A stretch of DNA of 64,000 nt from an uncultured Caulobacterales bacterium. GTDB taxonomy: Bacteria; Pseudomonadota; Alphaproteobacteria; Caulobacterales; Caulobacteraceae. The notes beneath the pieces were generated by a model. That model saw only the letters and a list, made by a program, of their open reading frames with translations. It searched no databases and was not told the DNA's origin. How positions within the stretch are numbered: position 1 is the stretch's first letter; each line of letters starts with the position of its first letter. Below are positions 37,970 through 45,390 of the stretch, piece by piece. The stretch covers positions 1-64,000 of the forward strand of contig CAIOYC010000039.1 of NCBI GenBank assembly GCA_903862425.1, in the 5' to 3' direction. A program made the position numbers and the translations under genes.

Positions 37970-38269
37970 TCAAATATTCAGCCGGTCGTACAGATCGAGC
38001 CAGTCTGGATTGTCCGCCTCGATGAGGTTGATCTTCCACCGGCGCGGATAGCCCTTGATCGTATGCTCGCGGCGGATGGCGTTGACGATCAGTTCATGCG
38101 GCTGAAACCAGACCGGCCGCCGGACGCCATAGCGGTTCGTGAAGCTCTTGTTGACGCCCTCGCGGTGCTCGAAAACCCGCCGCGACAGGTCGCTGGTGAC
38201 GCCGGTGTAGAGCGTACCGTTCTTCCGGCTCGCCAGGATATAAACCGCGATGATCCCCTCGCTCCGCAT
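37970..38269 (-). CDS. GIY-YIG nuclease-domain protein
   Basis: 99 residues of the small single-domain GIY-YIG type (UPF0213/YhbQ-like): AVYILASRKNGTLYTGVTSD carries the Y-I and Y-T-G variants of the motif. Arg is in LSRRVFEHREG, and NAIRREHTIKGYPRRWKINL and the catalytic Glu region LIEADNPDWLDLY follow. It may be a structure-specific DNA endonuclease. It sits exactly between two inverted REP-like units, which suggests that gene and repeats belong together. ATG 38269 is preferred; an in-frame extension runs through the right repeat and is not protein-like. Confidence 0.88.
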   Translation of the reverse strand: MRSEGIIAVYILASRKNGTLYTGVTSDLSRRVFEHREGVNKSFTNRYGVRRPVWFQPHELIVNAIRREHTIKGYPRRWKINLIEADNPDWLDLYDRLNI

Positions 38270-38283
38270 AAAGGCAAGGCTAG

Positions 38284-38318
38284 CGCCATGGGTGCCCGGA
38301 ACAAGTCCGGGCATGACG
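38284..38318 (-). repeat. REP-like palindromic unit, right of the GIY-YIG gene
   Basis: Inverse copy of the unit at 37928-37962 (33/35 identical). Both units point into the gene, bracketing a 320-base interior. Confidence 0.8.
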
Positions 38319-38339
38319 GTCGGAGGGCGCGTCGAGGTC

Positions 38340-38520
38340 AGCTTAGGGTCGATTGTGTTGAAAAAGTCCGCGAGACATTCATCAAGCACAAAATAGAACA
38401 ATTATATTGCGCATGCAGCTGGGGGCTCAGGATTTAATTGCCCATAAATACCCATACGATACCAATGCAACCCCACCCTGGGGTCGCCAGGGACTTTTTC
38501 AACAATATCGATCGGAAGCT
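38340..38520. repeat. 30-base imperfect inverted repeat around an A+T-rich core
   Basis: TGTTGAAAAAGTCC (38356-38369) is repeated inversely at 38491-38504. The similarity extends outward through TCGAT and AGCTT to give arms of about 30 bases (core 19/21 matching). The ~120 bases between are A+T-rich and non-coding. This looks like a MITE or the remains of an insertion sequence. Confidence 0.5.
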
Positions 38521-38555
38521 GCCGTTTAGTTTCGAGCAACTCGCCGTCTAGAGCG

Positions 38556-38729
38556 TCAAGTCCAGCGCGGCGGCTGCGTAGCGGGTGAGACGTCTTCGCC
38601 TCCGAGGGCGGCTTCACCTTCGCGGGGGGCCTTGGCCACGCCGATCTCCGCAAACACCCAGGGGGTGACTGGCGAGGGCGAGGGTAGCGGCGGGCGGGCG
38701 TAGACAAGCTCCTCGATCACGCCATCCAC
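38556..38729 (-). other. Possible gene fragment in the 38.3-38.8 kb gap
   Basis: The gap between the GIY-YIG and HtrA-like genes has no full gene. One minus-strand frame from GTG 38729 to the stop at 38556 has coding-like composition (VIEELVYARPPLPSPSPVTP, WVFAEIGVAKAPREGEAALG) but no family or start signal. It may be the remnant of a gene disrupted by the neighbouring repeats. Confidence 0.25.
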
Positions 38730-38769
38730 GCCGCTGACCTTGCCGCACGCTGGGCCAGGCGGCCGGCCG

Positions 38770-39747
38770 CTAGTTCAGACGCCGCTTCTTCAGTCTGGCG
38801 GCGCGGTCGCCGGAGCGGATTTCGACGTCGAACACGTCGCCGCCGCGCTGCAGGGTGAGCGGAACGTGCACGCCCGGCGCGCCGAGGGCCCAGACGCGCT
38901 TGTAGAAGTCGCCGAGGTCGTCCACGTCGCGGTCGGCCACCGACAGCACGATGTCGCCCGCGCGAAGCTCGGCGCGGGCGGCGGGGCCTCCAGGCGTTAC
39001 GTCCACCACCACGATGGCGTCGTCCACCTCCTGGGCGAACACGCCGAGCCAGGGGCGGGGCGGGTGCGCCGCGCGGCCGCTGGCCAGATCGTCGAGGATC
39101 GGCGGCAGAAGTTCGGCCGGGACGAACATGTTGAGCGGATGGGCCCGGCCGTCCGCCGTGGCGCCTTCGACCCTGAGCGAACCGATGCCCACTAACTCGC
39201 CCGCCTGGTTGATCAGCGCCGCGCCGCTCCAGTGCGGATGGTCGGGACCCACGAACAGCGCGTCGTCGAGAAAATACTCCCAGTACCCGGCGAAGGGAAT
39301 GCGGGCGAGCAGACGTCCCGACAGAGCGTGCGCCGCGCCGCCGCCGCCCGCCGCGATCACCGTCTCCTCGGCCCGCAGCAGGCGCGAGTCGCCGATGGGC
39401 AGGGCGGGCAGGTCGAGGGGCTCCAGCGCCTGGACGAGACCGAAACCGGTGGTCTGGTCGATGCCGAGTACGTGGGCCGGGATGCGGCGGCCATCGCCGG
39501 TGGTCAGGGTCACCTCATCGGCCTCGGTAACCAGGTAGCCGATGGTCAGCACCAGGCCCTTGTCGCTGATGACCACGGCGTTGCCGATCCGCTCGGTGCC
39601 CAGGGCCTGGGCGGTGAAGGCGTCGTCGCTCACCCTGGCTTCCAAGGCGACGACGGAGGATAGCAAGCGGTCAAGATCGAAGGCGAAGGCGCCCTGGTCA
39701 GGGCGATGCTGTCGTTCAACTTCGTAACCGCGGAAGGGTGATGTCAC
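38770..39747 (-). CDS. HtrA/DegP-like protein with degenerate protease site
   Basis: 325 residues with a trypsin-like domain (~40-220) and a C-terminal PDZ domain (~225-320; WLGVFAQEVDDAIVVVDVTP, RAGDIVLSVADRDVDDLGDF). Where HtrA proteases have TNHHVV the sequence reads LTIGYLVTEAD, so the catalytic His is missing. The Asp strand reads TTGFGLVQAL, without the Asp. A Ser remains in HWSGAALIN. It is probably a scaffold or chaperone rather than a protease. The start is GTG 39747 with AAGGAGA seven bases upstream. No signal peptide. Confidence 0.8.
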   Translation of the reverse strand: MTSPFRGYEVERQHRPDQGAFAFDLDRLLSSVVALEARVSDDAFTAQALGTERIGNAVVISDKGLVLTIGYLVTEADEVTLTTGDGRRIPAHVLGIDQTTGFGLVQALEPLDLPALPIGDSRLLRAEETVIAAGGGGAAHALSGRLLARIPFAGYWEYFLDDALFVGPDHPHWSGAALINQAGELVGIGSLRVEGATADGRAHPLNMFVPAELLPPILDDLASGRAAHPPRPWLGVFAQEVDDAIVVVDVTPGGPAARAELRAGDIVLSVADRDVDDLGDFYKRVWALGAPGVHVPLTLQRGGDVFDVEIRSGDRAARLKKRRLN

Positions 39748-39803
39748 AGATAGGTCTCCTTGAGATCGAATCTGGTGCGACTTCGCCATCAGTCAAGCGA
39801 GGC

Positions 39804-39828
39804 GGAACCGCGCGCCTTTGTAACCGTA
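39804..39828 (+). promoter_or_regulatory. Weak EcfG-like promoter candidate before the DUF2231 gene
   Basis: GGAAC (39804-39808), 16 bases, then CGTA (39825-39828), one base off the consensus. The DUF2231 start is 40 bases downstream. Listed because three better boxes of this kind occur in the window. Confidence 0.25.
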
Positions 39829-39867
39829 TTGGCTGGCGACCGGCGACCGGTCGATGAGGCCCGTCTC

Positions 39868-40329
39868 ATGCCCGATAATCCCCGCTCGACCGCCAGCATA
39901 GGCGGTCATCCGATTCACGCCATGCTCGTTTCCATCCCCATGGCCTGCTTCGTGGGGACCTGGATCTCCGACATCGTCTACTGGAAGACGGCGGCGATGC
40001 AGTGGGCCAACTTTTCCATCTGGATGCTGAGCGCCGGGCTGGTGGTGTCCGTCTTCGTGGTGCTGACGGGGCTGATCGACTTCTTCGGCGAGAAGCGCAT
40101 CCGCGCCCTGCCCAACGCCTGGATTCATGGGCTGGGTAACGGCCTTGCGCTGGCTCTCAGTATTCTGAACGCCTTCATCCATAGCCGCGACGCCTACAGC
40201 TCGGTCGTGCCGACGGGGTTGGTCCTGTCCACCCTCGTGGTGCTGATCCTGGCGGTGACCGCCTGGAACGGTGCGAGCATGGTCTATCGCCACGGGGTCG
40301 GCGTGCGCGACAGGGGGCTGGGCCGATGA
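39868..40329 (+). CDS. DUF2231 membrane protein
   Basis: 153 residues with four transmembrane helices and the DUF2231 start pattern GGHPIHAMLVSIPMACFVGT, then LTGLIDFFGEKRIRAL and AWIHGLGNGLALALSILNAF. ATG 39868 fits the domain; upstream in-frame sequence overlaps the divergent HtrA-like gene's leader. It is coupled to the next gene (ATGA overlap). Such pairs of DUF2231 protein and PQQ/sorbosone-type dehydrogenase are common in alphaproteobacteria; the membrane protein may be a heme or quinone partner (inference). Confidence 0.82.
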   Translation: MPDNPRSTASIGGHPIHAMLVSIPMACFVGTWISDIVYWKTAAMQWANFSIWMLSAGLVVSVFVVLTGLIDFFGEKRIRALPNAWIHGLGNGLALALSILNAFIHSRDAYSSVVPTGLVLSTLVVLILAVTAWNGASMVYRHGVGVRDRGLGR

Positions 40330-41630
40330 ACCCGCTCCGCCTCACGATCTCGGCCGCCGCCCTGCTCGCCCTCGCCGGATGCGGCCCGAAGGCCGGCGAC
40401 CCGAAGCGACAGATCGGCGCGAACCCATATCTGCCCCCCATCCACCAATACGTCATGCCGCCGATGAAGGTGCCGACCATAGCGCCTTGGGGCGACGCGG
40501 TGCCGACCGTGCCGGCGGGGATGCAGGTCAAGGCTCTAGCCAAGGACCTCAAGAGCCCGCGCTCTCTCTATGTCATGCCCAATGGCGATATTCTGGTGGT
40601 CGAGAGCGGCGGTCCCAAGGCCCCGATCGACCGCCCCAAGGATGTGATCGTGGGGCTCGTGAAGAACAGGGCCCACACTCCCGTCAAGGCCGGCAACCGC
40701 ATCCTGCTGTTCCGCGACGCAGACGGCGACGGCGTGCCGGAACTGCAATCGGTCTTCATCGACCACCTGAAGTCGCCCTTCGGCGTGGTGCTGGTGGGCA
40801 GCGACCTCTATGTGGCCAATACCGACGCGGTGATGCGCTATCACTACGAGACGGGCCAGACCAGGATCACCGATCCTGGCGTGAAACTGACGGAGTTGCC
40901 CGGCGGTCCCATAGACCACCACTGGACCAAGAGCCTCACCGCCAGCCCCGACGGAACCAAGCTCTATGCCGGCGTGGGCTCCAACTCCAACATCACCGAG
41001 AACGGCATGCCTGCCGAGAAGGACCGCGCCTCCATCTGGGAGATCGACCGGGCCACCGGCGCGCACCGTCTTTACGCCACGGGCCTGCGCAATCCGAACG
41101 GCCTGCAGTTCGAGCCGACCACGCATCAGCTGTGGGCTGTGGTGAACGAGCGCGACGAACTCGGCCCCGACCTCGTTCCCGACTACCTGACCTCGGTAAA
41201 GGACGGCGCCTTCTACGGCTGGCCCTATAGCTATTATGGACAGCACCTGGACCCGCGGGTCATGCCACAGCGGCCGGATCTGGTGGCCAAGGCCATCCCC
41301 CCCGACTACGCCCTGAGCTCGCATGTCGCGCCGCTGGGCATGGTCTTCTACACCGGCGCCAACCTGCCCGCGTCGTACCGGGGCGGCGCTTTTGTGGGCG
41401 AGCACGGCAGCTGGGATCGCAATCCGCTGAACGGCTACAAGGTGGTGTTTGTGCCCTTCGCCAACGGCCGTCCGAACGGCATGGCCCAGGACGTGGTCAC
41501 CGGCTTCCTCAGCAAGGACGGAAAGATCCTCGGCCGACCGGTGGGTCTGGCGGTGGATAACAGGGGCGGTATGCTGATTGCCGACGATGTGGGCAACACG
41601 GTTTGGCGCGTTACAGCCGCAGGACGCTGA
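40326..41630 (+). CDS. Sorbosone dehydrogenase-like (PQQ sugar dehydrogenase fold) lipoprotein
   Basis: 434 residues. The lipoprotein signal MNPLRLTISAAALLALAGC has a good lipobox (LAGC). The rest is a six-bladed propeller of the glucose/sorbosone dehydrogenase family: KDLKSPRSLYVMPNGDILVV, LLFRDADGDGVPELQSV, SLTASPDGTKLYAGVGSNSN, YATGLRNPNGLQFEP and GEHGSWDRNPLNGYKVVFVP. Members oxidise sugars or aldehydes using PQQ. PQQ biosynthesis genes are not in the window, so the cofactor and substrate are unproven. Confidence 0.88.
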   Translation: MNPLRLTISAAALLALAGCGPKAGDPKRQIGANPYLPPIHQYVMPPMKVPTIAPWGDAVPTVPAGMQVKALAKDLKSPRSLYVMPNGDILVVESGGPKAPIDRPKDVIVGLVKNRAHTPVKAGNRILLFRDADGDGVPELQSVFIDHLKSPFGVVLVGSDLYVANTDAVMRYHYETGQTRITDPGVKLTELPGGPIDHHWTKSLTASPDGTKLYAGVGSNSNITENGMPAEKDRASIWEIDRATGAHRLYATGLRNPNGLQFEPTTHQLWAVVNERDELGPDLVPDYLTSVKDGAFYGWPYSYYGQHLDPRVMPQRPDLVAKAIPPDYALSSHVAPLGMVFYTGANLPASYRGGAFVGEHGSWDRNPLNGYKVVFVPFANGRPNGMAQDVVTGFLSKDGKILGRPVGLAVDNRGGMLIADDVGNTVWRVTAAGR

Positions 41631-41633
41631 GGA

Positions 41634-41897
41634 TCAGGCGGCGCGTTCCAGCACCGGTGTGAAGGTGGCCCTGACCTCGCCCGCGCCCTTGTTGGGTTCA
41701 CCGGACCAGCTTTCGAAGCGCAGCAGGCCCCGCGCCGTCAGGTCTTCCAGCCGGCCGTAGAGCAGAAAGCCGGTCTCGGAGAAGTCGCCGTGCTCGAACA
41801 GATGGGCGGAGACGCGTCCGTCGCGGCGGGCGGCCTGCAGCACGGCGCAGTCGTCCGTGGCGAACATATCATCAGTGGTGAGCCGCTCGGCTGTCAT
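41634..41897 (-). CDS. Small hypothetical protein
   Basis: 87 residues, soluble, with segments FATDDCAVLQAARRDGRVSA, HLFEHGDFSETGFLLYGRLE and LRFESWSGEPNKGAGEVRAT. Codon use fits the neighbours and the gene packs convergently against the sorbosone dehydrogenase gene. A weak ribosome-binding site (AAGGA, ten bases upstream) precedes ATG 41897. No family recognised. Confidence 0.55.
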   Translation of the reverse strand: MTAERLTTDDMFATDDCAVLQAARRDGRVSAHLFEHGDFSETGFLLYGRLEDLTARGLLRFESWSGEPNKGAGEVRATFTPVLERAA

Positions 41898-42033
41898 GAG
41901 TCGTTCGTCCTTACCGCGCCCCCGCGGTGCGCTCGACCCATCGGATCAGCTACGGCCAAGGTTCTCCCCCGGACGTGTCTGGATGATGACAGCGACTGGG
42001 CCAGGTTGTCGCAGATCGGGGCGAAATCACGGC

Positions 42034-43002
42034 TTAGTCGGGCAGCTTTGAAACGCCCGCCGCGCCGTCTTCCGCGCCCCACGCCACATGGGAGCCGTCG
42101 GGCGAAACCGTAAGCGCGCTGATTGCCGCACTCTTTTCCGCGCGCAGCGGTGTGCGGTCGCGGCCCGTCAGGTCGGCGGTCCAGACCCGGCCATCGTCGA
42201 GGCCGGCGACTACACGAAAACCCGGCAGGTGTCCGGCCACGCGGGTGACCACGGCGCTCTCGTCCGCGCCGATCTCCGCCGCCTCGCGGCCCATGGGGCC
42301 GTTCGCCCCACCAAAGGGCCAGATCACTACGCCGGACGCGCCGGAGGTGGCCAACATCTGCCCATTGGCCAGGAAGGCGAGGCTCTTGGGCTTGGCGGGA
42401 TATCCGCCCATGCGCATGTCCTTGCTATCCTGGATGCGCCAGCCGTGCAGGGCGTTTTCCTGCATGGCCGAAAGGATGAAGCGCCCGTCGGGACTATAGG
42501 CGGCGGCGATATGCGAGCCGGCCCATTTCAGCATCTGCGGCTTCTGGTCGGCGATGCGGGCGAACCATTGCGCCACCCCGCCATAGGTGGCGGCGGCGAG
42601 GCGGCGACCCTTGGCGTCGAAGGTCACGTCAGCCACGCTGCGCTCGTGCTGGAAGGCGCGGGTGAACTTCGGATCCTTCGTATCGCGTACATGCAGGATC
42701 TTGCCTGCGGCGAAGGCGATCAGGCCGCCCGGTTCAGTGGCCAGGGCGTCGATCCATTTGCCGCTGAGGTTCGCAAGCTCGACCGCGTTCTCGCCCGGTC
42801 GCGACCAGACCAGACGCCCATCGTCGCCGCCGGTGACCACGCCTGAGCCCGAAGGGTGGACGGCGGCGCTTAGCACCGCGCCGTCGTGCGCCGCCACCGA
42901 CGTTCCGTCCTCGAATCGAACCGTCCCGTCGCCCAGGCAGAAGGCGCTCCCTTCACGGGGGAAAAGGGCTGCGGCCACATAGGCGTCGAAGCTATGAATC
43001 AT
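42034..43002 (-). CDS. WD40-repeat beta-propeller protein
   Basis: 322 residues, with no signal peptide or enzyme motif, made of WD40-like repeats: AAHDGAVLSAAVHPSGSGVV-TGGDDGRLVWSRP, RSVADVTFDAKGRRLAAATY, AAYSPDGRFILSAMQENALH-GWR, and SALTVSPDGSHVAWGAEDGA. It probably folds as a seven-bladed propeller acting as a cytoplasmic scaffold. Stand-alone WD40 proteins of this size are conserved in Caulobacterales; partners unknown. Confidence 0.85.
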   Translation of the reverse strand: MIHSFDAYVAAALFPREGSAFCLGDGTVRFEDGTSVAAHDGAVLSAAVHPSGSGVVTGGDDGRLVWSRPGENAVELANLSGKWIDALATEPGGLIAFAAGKILHVRDTKDPKFTRAFQHERSVADVTFDAKGRRLAAATYGGVAQWFARIADQKPQMLKWAGSHIAAAYSPDGRFILSAMQENALHGWRIQDSKDMRMGGYPAKPKSLAFLANGQMLATSGASGVVIWPFGGANGPMGREAAEIGADESAVVTRVAGHLPGFRVVAGLDDGRVWTADLTGRDRTPLRAEKSAAISALTVSPDGSHVAWGAEDGAAGVSKLPD

Positions 43003-43170
43003 GCCAAGGGCTTAGCGCGACACGCCCGGCCTCGAAAGGGCCGGCTTTCCACTGTTACAGATTCCGATGCGCCCGCCGCACTTGGGACTTTACACGCGGA
43101 TTGATCGCGGCGATGTGTTGAACCGTAAACGATGACCGCGCACGGCGGTCCGCTCGGGAGACGAACAGGT

Positions 43171-43629
43171 ATGGCGGCTAAGCTTTCCGGTGGTGGTGGC
43201 AGCGGGCGTTTCGACCTCGGCCAGAACGCCGATATCAACGTGACCCCGTTCGTGGACGTCATGCTCGTGCTGCTGATCGTGATGATGGTGTCCGCGCCGC
43301 TGGCCACCAAGTCCATCAAGGTCGATCTGCCGCCGGCCCAGCCGCCGAAGGCATCCGACCCCAAGACCAAGCCGACCTTCATCTCCATCCAGAAGGACGG
43401 CGACATCTACCTGACCGGCGAAACGCCGATGAAGACGGGCCTCGATCGTCTGGCCGCCGACCTGCAGTCCTCGCTGCACGTGGCCGACTCGCGCAACGAG
43501 ACCATCCTGATCCGCGCCGACCGCGACGTGCCCTATGACAAGTTCATGGCCGTGGTGAACCAGCTCGAAACCGACGGCTACTACAAGGTCGGCCTGATCG
43601 TGGAAGACGCGCCGATCGGCGAAGCCTGA
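43171..43629 (+). CDS. exbD: ExbD/TolR-family biopolymer transport protein
   Basis: 152 residues with one N-terminal transmembrane helix carrying the key Asp (NADINVTPFVDVMLVLLIVM) and a periplasmic domain (IKVDLPPAQPPKASDPKTKP; ILIRADRDVPYDKFMAVVNQ). It would form the proton channel with ExbB to drive TonB, and so could power receptors such as the one at 3290-5923. No exbB or tonB is adjacent. ATG 43171 begins the conserved protein. Confidence 0.9.
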   Translation: MAAKLSGGGGSGRFDLGQNADINVTPFVDVMLVLLIVMMVSAPLATKSIKVDLPPAQPPKASDPKTKPTFISIQKDGDIYLTGETPMKTGLDRLAADLQSSLHVADSRNETILIRADRDVPYDKFMAVVNQLETDGYYKVGLIVEDAPIGEA

Positions 43630-43657
43630 TCCACCTGATCGCCTGATTATATCGAAG

Positions 43658-43685
43658 CGGCCCCGGAGCGATCCGGGGCCGTTTT
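43658..43685 (+). terminator. Rho-independent terminator after exbD
   Basis: A perfect 10-bp stem CGGCCCCGGA / TCCGGGGCCG with loop GCGA, followed by TTTT. It lies 28 bases after the exbD stop. Confidence 0.9.
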
Positions 43686-43902
43686 CCGTTTGGGAGCGCC
43701 TCACCGCAAAGCCTTGTGCGGCATGGCGTCCCGCCGCCTCGGCCCTGTGGAAAATTAATGACGGAATGACTTTACAGGGGTGGGCTATTTCCTTATGTCC
43801 CACCGCTCCGGCGGACCCGAGTTCCGCGCGCGTTCCAGACCATCAGGGTCGCGAGTGCTGCTAACGCCGGATTGGGTTAACTTTTGCAGGGGGTTACGTG
43901 AA
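43686..43902 (+). promoter_or_regulatory. Leader region of the ornithine decarboxylase gene
   Basis: About 215 bases between the exbD terminator and the decarboxylase start, with no gene. Alphaproteobacterial ornithine decarboxylase genes often have a structured leader, the speF RNA motif. I cannot confirm its secondary structure here by eye; the region is noted as a candidate only. Confidence 0.3.
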
Positions 43903-45183
43903 TTGCACACGTACCATGACTCCCTGGACCTGGTCCGCGAGCGGTCTCCCGAACGTCCTGTCGCACTCGTGCGGCCGGATTCGACGGCCGTAGCGGCACG
44001 CTGGTTCCAGGACAACTTTAAGGGCGACATCCTTTACGCGGTAAAGGCCAACCCTTCGCCATGGGTCATCGAGACCTTGGCGGAAGCGGCCCTGCGCGTG
44101 TTCGACGTCGCGTCCCTGCCGGAAATCGAACTGGTGGCGAAACACGCCCCCGGCGCGAAGATGGCGTTCATGCATCCGGTGAAGAGCCGCGTCGCCATTT
44201 CGAAGGCCTACTTCGACTACGGCGTGCGCACCTTCGCCTTGGATACCCACGAAGAGCTGGCCAAGATTCTGGACGCCACCGGCGGCGCCACGGACCTCGA
44301 CCTGATCGTGCGCATGGCGGTGACCGCGGAGGGGGCGCAGTACGCCTTGACCAACAAGTTCGGCGTCTCGCCTGACCAGGCCCCGGCCCTGCTCATGGCC
44401 ACCCGTCGCGCCACCTCCGGCCTGATGGGCGTCAGCTTCCACGTGGGCAGCCAATGCATGCGGCCTACGGCTTACCAAGCAGCCATGGCGCAGGTCTCGC
44501 GCGCCCTGGTCCGTGCCGGCGTATTCGCCGACATCGTGGACGTGGGCGGCGGCTTCCCGTCGGTCTATCCCGGCATGGTTCCGCCCGACATGGGGGCCTA
44601 TATGGACTCCATTCACCGGGGCTTCGCCGACATGATGGTGCACGAGACCACCGAACTGTGGTGCGAGCCCGGCCGCGCCTTGGTGGCCGAGTCGACCTCC
44701 ATCCTGTGCAAGGTCGAGCTGAAGAAGGGCGATGCGCTCTACCTGAACGACGGCGCCTATGGCTCGCTGTTCGACGCCGCGCACGTTAAGTGGCCCTTCC
44801 CGGTGAAGATGGTGCGCCCGCCGCGCATCAACGACGGGGAAGCCTCTTCCGAGCTGAAGCCGTTCCGCTTCTACGGCCCGACGTGCGACTCCATCGATCA
44901 CCTCCCTGGCCCCTTCTGGCTGCCCGAGGATGTGAACGAGGGCGACTATGTGGAGATCGGCATGCTCGGCGCCTACGGCGTGGCCATGAACACCCGCTTC
45001 AACGGGTATGGCGACACCGAGACCGTGCTGGCGGCAGACGCGCCTATGGCCTCGATGTTCGGCCTGGCCCAGCGCCGGATCGTCACCCCGCGCACCGACG
45101 AAGAGGAACTGGAAGCCCGCAAGGTCGTCCGCTTCTCCCGTCCCAAGGGCAAGGCCGGCGTGCGCAGGCAGCGCCGGCGGTAG
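43903..45183 (+). CDS. Ornithine decarboxylase (fold-type III PLP)
   Basis: A 426-residue decarboxylase of the eukaryotic-like ODC/alanine-racemase fold, making putrescine. The PLP lysine is in DILYAVKANPSPWVI, the glycine loop is DIVDVGGGFPSVYPG, and the active-site Cys/Asp region is FYGPTCDSIDHL. The substrate-end signature YVEIGMLGAYGVAMNTRFNG also fits. The start is uncertain: TTG 43903 (protein MHTYHDSLDL) follows an AGGGGGT and matches where homologues begin; in-frame codons upstream would add about 40 residues. Lysine or DAP decarboxylation is less likely. Confidence 0.88.
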   Translation: MHTYHDSLDLVRERSPERPVALVRPDSTAVAARWFQDNFKGDILYAVKANPSPWVIETLAEAALRVFDVASLPEIELVAKHAPGAKMAFMHPVKSRVAISKAYFDYGVRTFALDTHEELAKILDATGGATDLDLIVRMAVTAEGAQYALTNKFGVSPDQAPALLMATRRATSGLMGVSFHVGSQCMRPTAYQAAMAQVSRALVRAGVFADIVDVGGGFPSVYPGMVPPDMGAYMDSIHRGFADMMVHETTELWCEPGRALVAESTSILCKVELKKGDALYLNDGAYGSLFDAAHVKWPFPVKMVRPPRINDGEASSELKPFRFYGPTCDSIDHLPGPFWLPEDVNEGDYVEIGMLGAYGVAMNTRFNGYGDTETVLAADAPMASMFGLAQRRIVTPRTDEEELEARKVVRFSRPKGKAGVRRQRRR

Positions 45184-45218
45184 GCGTCAGATTATCGTCA
45201 CGAGCTGACTGTATTTAC

Positions 45219-45310
45219 CGCTCATCCCCGCGAAGGCGGGGACCCAGGCTTTTTTGTTCTAGCGTAGATGCCGCTTGAATCTGGGTCCCCGCCTCCGCGG
45301 GGATGAGCGG
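45219..45310. repeat. REP-like inverted repeat pair (BIME-type)
   Basis: Two 30-base arms (45219-45248 and 45281-45310) match inversely at 29 of 30 positions. Each contains the small hairpin CCCCGC...GCGGGG typical of alphaproteobacterial palindromic elements. The left arm is followed by TTTTTT and may also terminate the decarboxylase transcript. Confidence 0.85.
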
Positions 45311-45390
45311 ATCTTATTGAGTCTTGCAGTCGCGCCGTCCTGCTAGGCTATATTGAAACGACGGGCGCTCATATCAGGGAAACCCGACCG

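Noticed and set aside
38402..38707. 101-codon minus-strand frame through the inverted repeat
   Set aside because: It reads through one arm of the repeat and the A+T-rich core; the product is low complexity and has no start signal.
43780..43902. Upstream extension of the ornithine decarboxylase to the first in-frame ATG (43780)
   Set aside because: The extra 41 residues are unlike decarboxylase N-termini and lie in the probable leader; TTG 43903 fits homologues better.
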